64,000 bases of DNA from Streptomyces jumonjinensis (GTDB lineage Bacteria > Actinomycetota > Actinomycetes > Streptomycetales > Streptomycetaceae), in assembly GCF_009600885.1 (NCBI RefSeq), contig NZ_VCLA01000170.1:21804-85803 (forward strand), given 5' to 3'. The translations under genes were made by a program, and so were the position numbers. The first letter of the stretch is position 1, and every line of letters starts with the position of its first letter. The notes beneath the pieces are model-generated. The model ran no database searches. It saw only the letters and a list, made by a program, of their open reading frames with translations, and had not been told where the DNA came from. Positions 16,451 through 24,433 of the stretch are shown piece by piece.

Positions 16451-17071
16451 TCAGACCGTGCGCGCCGCGCCCTCACGCGTACGGACTTCACGCGCCGCGC
16501 CCCCGGGCGTACGGGCTCCACGTGCCGCGCCCCGGCGCGTACGGACATCAGGGGTACGCCCCCGCAACGCCATGCGCGCCGTGCGCGCGAGGATCAGCAG
16601 GTCCAGGCCGAGCCAGTACTCCTGTACGTAGTGGAGATCGAGCACCGCCGCCTCCTCCCAGGGCAGCCCCGAGCGGTCACTGGTCTGCCACAGGCCCGTC
16701 ATCCCGGGGCGTACGGCCGCACGGGCCCGCTCCGCCCCCACCGCCGACGCCGCCCGTTGCAGGGTCACCGGGCGCGGGCCCACCAGCGACATCTCGCCCC
16801 GTACGACATTGATCAGCTGCGGCAGCCGGTCCAGGAAGCGGCGTCGCAGCAGCCGGCCCGTGCGGGTGGCCGGGGCGGTGCGGAAGGCCAGCATCGTGAA
16901 CGGGCGGTCCGCGAGGCCCGCGCGGACGGAGCCGACCAGCACCGGGCCCCGGGCGCTCAGGGCGACCGCCGCCGCGACGGCCGGCAGGAGCGGGGCTCCG
17001 AGCAGCAGCAGGAGCAGGGCGCCGAGGAGATCTACGGCCCGTTTAACGGAGAAGGTCGCGAAGAGGGGCAT
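16451..17071 (-). CDS. Bacterial sugar transferase (polyprenyl-phosphate type)
   Basis: This 206-residue protein has an N-terminal membrane helix (DLLGALLLLLLGAPLLPAVA) and the family core RLPQLINVVRGEMSLVG with PRPV, then RPGMTGLWQTSDRS. These are the conserved regions of the WecP/EpsL-like transferases that attach the first sugar phosphate to a lipid carrier for exopolysaccharide or glycan synthesis. It is shorter than usual: the segment before the core is reduced. The C-terminal 30 residues are arginine-rich and arise from a 30-base tandem repeat in the DNA (16462-16551). It stands alone, divergent from dnaK. Confidence 0.75.
   Translation of the reverse strand: MPLFATFSVKRAVDLLGALLLLLLGAPLLPAVAAAVALSARGPVLVGSVRAGLADRPFTMLAFRTAPATRTGRLLRRRFLDRLPQLINVVRGEMSLVGPRPVTLQRAASAVGAERARAAVRPGMTGLWQTSDRSGLPWEEAAVLDLHYVQEYWLGLDLLILARTARMALRGRTPDVRTRRGAARGARTPGGAAREVRTREGAARTV
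16462..16551. repeat. Three 30-base tandem repeats at the 3' end of the sugar transferase gene
   Basis: Units at 16462-16491, 16492-16521 and 16522-16551 share GYGCCGCGCCC...GCGTACGG and differ at a few bases. They are in frame and encode repeated RTxxGAAR-like decapeptides at the C-terminus of the minus-strand product. Confidence 0.75.
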
Positions 17072-17219
17072 AGTGAGCCGTCCGCCGTCCTTGACCGTAA
17101 TCAGTGGTTTTGGCAGGTATTACGGGCATGACTCTCTCAGATGCGGCGTACCGCCCGGGGTGCGGCACGCGCCCTTCAGGGCCTCGGGCGGCCAGAGTGC
17201 TCGTAAGTGCTGGATAAAA

Positions 17220-17240
17220 GTTGAGTGGGGTCGACTCAGC
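17220..17240. promoter_or_regulatory. HspR operator (HAIR), distal copy
   Basis: TTGAGT, seven bases, then ACTCAG matches the HspR-associated inverted repeat CTTGAGT-N7-ACTCAAG with mismatches only at the outer positions. It lies 74 bases before dnaK. Confidence 0.75.
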
Positions 17241-17271
17241 TCTGTTGACTCGGAGGGAGGGCTCGTGCATT

Positions 17272-17292
17272 CTTGAGCCAGATCCACTCAAG
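17272..17292. promoter_or_regulatory. HspR operator (HAIR), proximal copy
   Basis: CTTGAGC-N7-ACTCAAG matches the HAIR consensus at all but one base and ends 21 bases before the dnaK start. HspR bound here would block the promoter, with DnaK as co-repressor in the known Streptomyces circuit. Confidence 0.88.
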
Positions 17293-17313
17293 TAGTCAGC
17301 TGGAGGAATTGAC

Positions 17314-19166
<1,853 letters not shown>

Positions 19167-19170
<4 letters not shown>

Positions 19171-19820
19171 CGGAGGAGACCCCGGGCTTCGAGGAGAAGC
19201 CCGACGTCCCTTCCGGCGCCACCTCTGACGATGCCGCCGCCGAGTCCGCCGAGCCCTCCGACAAGGAGGGCGAGGCGGCCCCGGCAGGGGACGAAGCGAA
19301 GATCATCGGTCTGACCGCTCAGCTGGACCAGGTCCGTACGGCGCTCAATGAGCGCACCGGCGACCTCCAGCGGCTCCAGGCCGAGTACCAGAACTACCGC
19401 CGCCGTGTGGAGCGCGACAGGATCACGGTCAAGGAGATCGCCACGGCGACGCTGCTGACCGAGCTGCTGCCGGTGCTCGACGACGTCGGGCGTGCCCGGG
19501 AGCACGGGGAGCTGGTGGGCGGCTTCAAGTCGGTCGCCGAGTCCCTGGAGACCGCGGTCGCCAAGATGGGCCTCCAGCAGTTCGGCAAGGAGGGCGAGCC
19601 CTTCGACCCGACGATCCACGAGGCGCTGATGCACAGCTACGCGCCGGACGTCACCGAGACCACATGCGTCGCGGTGCTCCAGCCGGGGTATCGCATCGGC
19701 GAGCGGACCATCAGGCCCGCCCGGGTCGCGGTGGCCGAGCCCCAGCCGGGCACGGCGTCCACGTCCGGCAAGGACGAGGCGGCGAACGACGAGGAGAGCG
19801 GTGGCCCGGACGAGGGCTGA
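19167..19820 (+). CDS. grpE: Nucleotide exchange factor GrpE
   Basis: This 217-residue protein starts at GTG overlapping the dnaK stop by 4 bases. After an acidic low-complexity leader comes the long coiled-coil helix (LTAQLDQVRTALNERTGDLQ, then RLQAEYQNYRRRVERDR). The C-terminal beta domain has FDPTIHEALMHSY and VAVLQPGYRIGERTIRPARV, the GrpE signature. It releases ADP from DnaK. A gap of 171 bases separates it from dnaJ; no promoter could be assigned in it. Confidence 0.96.
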
Positions 19821-19991
19821 CGCGATGTGTGCCCCGTGCGCCCCGCGCGCGGGGCACACGGAGCCGGGAGCGCGTACCGTGCGGGCAGCCGAGCGGATGA
19901 AGCGCGCGGGGCGCCCGGTGGCCGTCCGGGGATCCTTCCCCGGGCGCCTCCGGGAGACCGTCCCGGGAATCGACTGGAAGGAGGGACGTCG

Positions 19992-21182
19992 GTGAGTACG
20001 AAGGACTTCGTCGAGAAGGACTATTACAAGGTCCTCGGCGTCCCCAAGGACGCCACCGAGGCCGAGATCAAGAAGGCGTACCGGAAGCTCGCCCGCGAGT
20101 TCCACCCGGACGCCAACAAGGGCGACGCCAAGGCCGAGGAGCGCTTCAAGGAGATCTCCGAGGCGAATGACATCCTCGGCGACCCCAAGCGGCGCAAGGA
20201 GTACGACGAGGCCCGCACCCTCTTCGGCAACGGCGGCTTCCGTCCCGGCCCCGGCGGGCCCGGCGGCGGATCGTTCAACTTCGACCTGGGCGACCTCTTC
20301 GGCGGTGCCCAGGGCGGTACTGCGCAGGGCGGCGCCGGAGGCTTCGGCGGCGGGCTCGGCGATGTGTTCGGCGGGCTGTTCAACCGGGGCGCCGGCACGG
20401 CCGGCCCGCGCACCCAGCCCCGGCGCGGCCAGGACGTCGAGTCCGAGGTGACGCTCAGCTTCACCGAGGCCGTCGACGGGGCCACGGTCCCGCTGCGGAT
20501 GTCCAGCTCGGCCGCGTGCAAGGCATGCTCGGGCACCGGCGACAAGAACGGCACGCCCCGGGTGTGCCCGACCTGTGTCGGCACCGGCCAGGTCTCCCGC
20601 GGCGGCAGCGGCTCCTTCTCGCTGACCGACCCCTGTGCGGACTGCAAGGGCCGCGGGCTGATCGCGCAGGACCCCTGCGAGGTCTGCAAGGGCAGCGGGC
20701 GGGCCCGCTCCTCGCGCACCATGCAGGTCAGGATTCCCCCGGGCGTCACCGACGGCCAGCGGATCCGGCTGCGCGGCAAGGGCGCCCCGGGCGAGCGCGG
20801 CGGACCCGCCGGCGACCTCTATGTGATCGTGCACGTCGGTGAGCACCCGGTCTTCGGACGCAAGGGCGACAATCTCACCGTCACCGTGCCCGTGAGCTAC
20901 CCGGAGGCGGTGCTCGGCGGCGAGGTGAAGGTGCCGACCCTGGGCGGCCCCCCGGTCACCCTGAAGCTGCCCGCCGGTACTCCCAACGGCCGGACCATGC
21001 GCGCCCGTGGCAAGGGAGCGGTCCGCAAGGACGGCACCCGCGGAGATCTGCTGGTCACCGTCGAAGTCGCGGTCCCCGACGAGCTGAGCGACAAGGCGAA
21101 GGAAGCGCTGGAGCTGTACCGCGAAGCCACCGCGGAGGAGGACCCGCGGGCCGAGCTGTTCCAGGCCGCGAAGGGAGCATGA
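19992..21182 (+). CDS. dnaJ: J-domain co-chaperone DnaJ (DnaJ1)
   Basis: This 396-residue protein from GTG 19992 is preceded by GGAGGG. The J domain carries the HPD motif (AREFHPDANKGD), followed by a Gly/Phe-rich linker (about residues 75-140) and the zinc-finger domain with four CxxCxGxG-like repeats: CKACSGTGDKNG, CPTCVGTGQV, CADCKGRGL, CEVCKGSGRA. Two C-terminal beta domains follow. It is a type I DnaJ that stimulates the DnaK ATPase and binds unfolded protein. It is followed after one base by hspR. Confidence 0.96.
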   Translation: MSTKDFVEKDYYKVLGVPKDATEAEIKKAYRKLAREFHPDANKGDAKAEERFKEISEANDILGDPKRRKEYDEARTLFGNGGFRPGPGGPGGGSFNFDLGDLFGGAQGGTAQGGAGGFGGGLGDVFGGLFNRGAGTAGPRTQPRRGQDVESEVTLSFTEAVDGATVPLRMSSSAACKACSGTGDKNGTPRVCPTCVGTGQVSRGGSGSFSLTDPCADCKGRGLIAQDPCEVCKGSGRARSSRTMQVRIPPGVTDGQRIRLRGKGAPGERGGPAGDLYVIVHVGEHPVFGRKGDNLTVTVPVSYPEAVLGGEVKVPTLGGPPVTLKLPAGTPNGRTMRARGKGAVRKDGTRGDLLVTVEVAVPDELSDKAKEALELYREATAEEDPRAELFQAAKGA

Positions 21183-21183
21183 A

Positions 21184-21642
21184 ATGGACGGAAGGCGCCG
21201 CAATCCCTATGAACTGACCGATGAGTCGCCGGTGTATGTGATCTCGGTGGCGGCTCAGCTCTCCGGTCTGCATCCGCAAACGTTGCGGCAGTACGACCGG
21301 CTGGGTCTGGTCTCGCCCGATCGCACCGCCGGCCGGGGCCGTCGCTACTCCGCCCGCGACATCGAGCTGCTGCGCACCGTGCAGCAGCTGTCGCAGGACG
21401 AGGGCATCAACCTGGCCGGGATCAAGCGCATCATCGAGCTGGAGAATCAGGTCGCGGCCCTTCAGTCCCGGGTCGCCGAGCTCTCGGCCGCGGTCGAGGG
21501 CGCGGCGGTCGCCCTTCAGCAGCGCGAGGCCCAGGTGCACGCCTCCTACCGGCGCGATCTGGTGCCGTATCAGGAAGTGCAGCAGGCCAGCGCGCTGGTG
21601 GTGTGGCGGCCCAAGCGGGGCGAGCCCCGGCGCGGCGAGTAG
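21184..21642 (+). CDS. hspR: MerR-family heat-shock repressor HspR
   Basis: This 152-residue MerR-type regulator has the winged-helix N-terminus VYVISVAAQLSGLHPQTLRQ followed by YDRLGLVSPDR and RRYSARDIELLRTVQQLS. A coiled-coil follows (IELENQVAALQSRVAELSA). It binds HAIR sites such as those before dnaK and clpB in this window, so the operon is autoregulated. In Streptomyces DnaK acts as co-repressor and unfolded protein relieves repression. The start is one base after the dnaJ stop. Confidence 0.95.
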   Translation: MDGRRRNPYELTDESPVYVISVAAQLSGLHPQTLRQYDRLGLVSPDRTAGRGRRYSARDIELLRTVQQLSQDEGINLAGIKRIIELENQVAALQSRVAELSAAVEGAAVALQQREAQVHASYRRDLVPYQEVQQASALVVWRPKRGEPRRGE

Positions 21643-21649
21643 CCCGAGC

Positions 21650-21679
21650 CGTGCCGGACCCCGGCCGGGGCCCGGCACG
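21650..21679 (+). terminator. Hairpin after hspR
   Basis: CGTGCCGG pairs with CCGGCACG around a GC-rich loop 7 bases after the hspR stop. There is no T-run. Confidence 0.5.
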
Positions 21680-21826
21680 TTCCGGCTCGGCTCGGCTCGA
21701 TGCCCCTCGATACGGCTCGGCACGTTCCGGCCCGGCTGTGCGGCGCCGCCCGGCTATGCGGCGGCGCCCCCTGGCAGAACCTGATAGAACCCCTCCGGCA
21801 GCGTCGGCACCTTCCGTAACACTCAC

Positions 21827-21865
21827 ACCATCGCCCCCGGTGCTGTTCGCACCGGGGGCGATGGT
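21827..21865. terminator. Strong bidirectional terminator
   Basis: A perfect 16-bp stem (ACCATCGCCCCCGGTG) closes a 7-base loop, between the chaperone operon and the convergent LuxR-type gene, with TT after the stem. Confidence 0.85.
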
Positions 21866-21933
21866 TTCCGGCCGTCTATGCGGTCCGGCGGCCCGGCGGG
21901 CCCGCACCGTCCGAAGAGGGCCCGCCGCGGCCC

Positions 21934-22917
21934 TCAGGCGCCGTTCTCCAGGATCTTCGACTGGGCTATCAGATACCCCAGCTGGGTCCTGCTGCCGCTG
22001 CCCAGCGAGGAGCCCAGCTTGGCGATATGGGCCCGGCAGGTCCGTACATTCATTCCGAGCCGACGGGCTATCGCCTCGTCCACATGCCCCTCCACCAGCA
22101 GTTTCGCTATGGAACGCTGCACCCCGGTGATCCCGTCCAGGTCCGGTCCGTAACAGACGGGCTCCTCCCACGGCAGACCGTGCAGCCAGAACTGCTCGAA
22201 GACCCCGACGAGATACTCCACGATCCCCTTGTGCCGCAGCTCCAGCGCCGAGAGCCGGTCGCTGCTCGCCGGGATGAAGGCGACTCTGCGGTCCACGATG
22301 ATCAGCCGGTCGATTATCTCCTCCAGCGTGCGCACCTCGACGCCGGATGGCCCCACCTGCTCCATGTACGCGAGCGTCGCGGGGTGGTGGCGGGCGGTGT
22401 GCTGATAGAGCGTGCGCATCCGTACACCCCGCTCTATCAGGGGTTCCACCCTGCGGAGCGCCTTCTCCAGGATGTGCGGCTGCCGTCCGCTGCCGGGCTG
22501 CACCGTCAGCAGTTCCTCGGTGCAGTCCGCGGTCACCTGGTCAAGGGTTGAGTTGATGCGATTGAGCCCCTCAAGGACCGTTATGCCCTGTGGCGCTGCG
22601 GAATTCTGCGCGGTGAACGCCATGAATGGCTCAAGTGCATCGGTCAGAGCGACAGTCCGTCGTCTCCGCTCTTGGATCTCCCGCTCAATGGGGTGTATCA
22701 GCTGTGTCAGCGCGGTCGTCGGAGGCACCGGACGCAGCCACTGTGCGTCGTCGGGATCCGGGTGCAGTAGGGCGAGATCAAAAAGGCAAGGCATGGGTTC
22801 CGCTTCGGACCGGGCGATACGGCCGGTACGAAGAGCGGTGATGTACAGACTTTTCCCAGCCTCGCACAGCTCGCCGTCTGCATGAGGGTGTCCGAAATCG
22901 CCCCCGTTAGACGTCAT
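21934..22917 (-). CDS. LuxR-type transcriptional regulator, divergent from the GEPSWG peptide gene
   Basis: A 327-residue protein from ATG 22917 with GAGGGGG six bases upstream. The C-terminal 65 residues form a LuxR-type helix-turn-helix (ITGVQRSIAKLLVEGHVDEA, then IARRLGMNVRTCRAHIAKL). The large N-terminal part has PHILEKALRRVEPLIERGVR and then RRVAFIPASSD, resembling the TrmB/phospholipase-D-like sensor regions of actinobacterial orphan LuxR proteins. No receiver aspartate context is present, so it is not a normal response regulator. It probably senses a ligand and controls itself and the divergent repeat-peptide gene 126 bases away. Confidence 0.8.
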   Translation of the reverse strand: MTSNGGDFGHPHADGELCEAGKSLYITALRTGRIARSEAEPMPCLFDLALLHPDPDDAQWLRPVPPTTALTQLIHPIEREIQERRRRTVALTDALEPFMAFTAQNSAAPQGITVLEGLNRINSTLDQVTADCTEELLTVQPGSGRQPHILEKALRRVEPLIERGVRMRTLYQHTARHHPATLAYMEQVGPSGVEVRTLEEIIDRLIIVDRRVAFIPASSDRLSALELRHKGIVEYLVGVFEQFWLHGLPWEEPVCYGPDLDGITGVQRSIAKLLVEGHVDEAIARRLGMNVRTCRAHIAKLGSSLGSGSRTQLGYLIAQSKILENGA

Positions 22918-22933
22918 ATGCACCCCCTCAGGC

Positions 22934-22948
22934 TCCTGCATTACAGGA
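22934..22948. promoter_or_regulatory. Short inverted repeat in the LuxR/peptide intergenic region
   Basis: TCCTG-N5-CAGGA sits in the 126-base divergent region, 17 bases before the LuxR start. It could be an operator for the neighbouring LuxR-type protein, but short dyads are common. Confidence 0.3.
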
Positions 22949-23043
22949 ACATGATGCCTGCCGTCGCTGGTGCAAGCGTTCGGAGTGAGACATCGTCTTA
23001 TGCGCGGGGGAGGAGGAATGATCAAAAGAGGTGGAGATCACCC

Positions 23044-23346
23044 ATGTCTAGGACGCTACGTGCTCTTTGTGCTCTTGCCATAGCGGCTGCCGCGCTCGGC
23101 GTGGGAGTCTCCGGTGAGCCCTCCTGGGGTAGCTCTCCTGCCGACAAGGTGGCGGGGACCCAGGGTGAGCCTTCATGGGGACTCAACGGTGAGCCTTCGT
23201 GGGGTTCCGCCCCCGCGGAGACGGTGGCGACCGCACCCGGTGAACCCTCCTGGGGAATCACTCCCGCCGGTGAACCCTCCTGGGGCTTCACCACAGTCGG
23301 CGAGCCCTCCTGGGGAGTCCCTCCGACCCACAGCACAGAAGCATGA
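23044..23346 (+). CDS. Secreted repeat peptide with six GEPSWG motifs
   Basis: A 100-residue product with a typical signal peptide (MSRTLRALCALAIAAAALGV). After this, GEPSWG occurs six times, at residues 24-29, 41-46, 49-54, 66-71, 76-81 and 86-91. The repeats are separated by 2-11 variable residues rich in Ala, Thr, Pro and Ser. Synonymous codons differ between copies (GGT/GGC, GAG/GAA, CCC/CCT, TCC/TCA/TCG), so the peptide sequence itself appears to be conserved. AGGTGGAG precedes ATG 23044. The stop overlaps the next ATG (ATGA). It may be a multi-core peptide precursor, a pheromone source or a wall-associated peptide. None of these is demonstrated. Confidence 0.8.
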   Translation: MSRTLRALCALAIAAAALGVGVSGEPSWGSSPADKVAGTQGEPSWGLNGEPSWGSAPAETVATAPGEPSWGITPAGEPSWGFTTVGEPSWGVPPTHSTEA

Positions 23347-23663
23347 CCGTTCCACCGGACGACCGGGTCTTCCGGCGTGAGATGGCGACCGCATACCGCT
23401 CGGGGTGGCATTTCATCGACCTCGTCACGGCAATCCCCCACCGTGGCGACTCGTTGATGGTCACCTTGTTCGGAGAGCCGATCGTCGTGGCACGCGAGGA
23501 GGACGAGGACGTCCGCGCCTACCGGTGCCTTCGCCGGCCGCGTGGGGCCCCGCAGCCCGTGCGATGCGCGATCCGTTACGGAATGATTTTCGTCAACCTC
23601 GACCAGCGAGACCAGCAGATGGTCGAGCCCGACACCACCACCGCCACCCCCCGCAGTGCTTGA
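23343..23663 (+). CDS. Small Rieske-like protein without the histidine ligands
   Basis: This 106-residue protein is coupled to the repeat-peptide gene by ATGA. Its fold signature follows the Rieske domain of ring-hydroxylating oxygenases: GWHFIDLVTAIPHRGDSLMV, LFGEPIVVAREEDEDVRAY and YGMIFVNLD. The two ligand motifs are altered. The usual CxHRG is CLRRPRG, and the usual CxxHGW is CAIRYGM, so two cysteines remain but arginines stand where the histidines should be. It therefore may not hold a normal 2Fe-2S cluster. It could be a binding or modifying partner of the GEPSWG peptide. The long hairpin at 23655-23698 overlaps its stop codon. Confidence 0.6.
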   Translation: MTVPPDDRVFRREMATAYRSGWHFIDLVTAIPHRGDSLMVTLFGEPIVVAREEDEDVRAYRCLRRPRGAPQPVRCAIRYGMIFVNLDQRDQQMVEPDTTTATPRSA

Positions 23664-23698
23664 GCGATTCCCCCGTCGTTCCAAATCGCTCAAGCGCT
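23655..23698 (+). terminator. Hairpin overlapping the stop of the Rieske-like gene
   Basis: GCTTGAGCGATT (23658-23669) is repeated inverted as AATCGCTCAAGC (23684-23695), and pairing extends three more positions outward with one G-T pair. The stem includes the TGA stop and could protect the 3' end or attenuate transcription. Confidence 0.6.
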
Positions 23699-23705
23699 TC
23701 CCCCA

Positions 23706-23750
23706 CACAGCGGTGCCATCGCGGACCTGAAACGCGATGGCACCGCTGTG
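23706..23750. terminator. Strong terminator with T-run
   Basis: A perfect 18-bp stem (CACAGCGGTGCCATCGCG) closes a 9-base loop and is followed by CTTTTCCC. It ends the repeat-peptide operon and faces the convergent PPOX gene. Confidence 0.9.
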
Positions 23751-23783
23751 CTTTTCCCGACCTCTTCCGGGCCCGGGGCGGGC

Positions 23784-24209
23784 TCAGGCGCGTGAGATGC
23801 CCGCGCCGCGACCGAGGGCCCGCGTCACCGCGATCTCGATGACCACCCGGTCCGGATTCGGGGCCGGCATGCGCCCGTAGCGCTCCGCGTAACGCCCTAC
23901 GGCGTCCGCCACGGCCTCCGCCTCCGTCCGCACCCTCGCGCGGCCCTCCAGGGTCGCCCAGCGCCCTCGGTCCACCTGGCAGACGGCCACCCGCGCACCG
24001 CCCGCGTCCGCCGACTGGAGAATGTTGGCGACCTTCCGGCTGCCCTTGTTCGTGATGATCCGGGCGAACCCCGTCCCCGGGTCGAAGGTCACACCCACCG
24101 GCACCACATGCGGACTGCCGTCCGGCCGCTGGGTGGTCAGGGTGCAGAGGTGGTACTCCCGCCAGAACGCGAGGTACTCCGGGCTGAAGCTGCTCATATC
24201 CAGGGCCAT
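23784..24209 (-). CDS. PPOX-class F420/flavin-dependent oxidoreductase
   Basis: This 141-residue protein from ATG 24209 has the split-barrel fold of pyridoxamine 5'-phosphate oxidase-like enzymes: LCTLTTQRPDGSPHVVPVGV, ARIITNKGSRKVANI and WATLEGRARVRTEAEAV. Many short actinobacterial members of this size use F420 and reduce quinones, biliverdin or other substrates. The exact substrate is not predictable. Length fits the family. A longer frame to 24320 enters the clpB promoter region and is not supported. Confidence 0.8.
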   Translation of the reverse strand: MALDMSSFSPEYLAFWREYHLCTLTTQRPDGSPHVVPVGVTFDPGTGFARIITNKGSRKVANILQSADAGGARVAVCQVDRGRWATLEGRARVRTEAEAVADAVGRYAERYGRMPAPNPDRVVIEIAVTRALGRGAGISRA

Positions 24210-24284
24210 GGCCCCAGAGTAGTTGCGGCTGCCAACGGTCGAACGCCGGAATATCCCATGCGCAGGGGACGATGGCGCCAGAGG

Positions 24285-24305
24285 GTTGAGTGGAATAGAC
24301 TCAAC
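24285..24305. promoter_or_regulatory. HspR operator (HAIR) before clpB
   Basis: GTTGAGT-N7-ACTCAAC is a perfect dyad that matches the HAIR consensus except at the outermost base on each side. It lies 128 bases before clpB and places clpB under HspR, as known in Streptomyces. Confidence 0.88.
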
Positions 24306-24433
24306 TTTAATTAGGTTCAATCAGTCAGGATCAAGGGGAACACCGAGCCTGTACGCCGAGTGCACACCCCTGCCCGCCAGACCCCGCCCGCAAGGATCCG
24401 CCGGATCCCGCCCGCAAGGAGGAGACACCGCAC

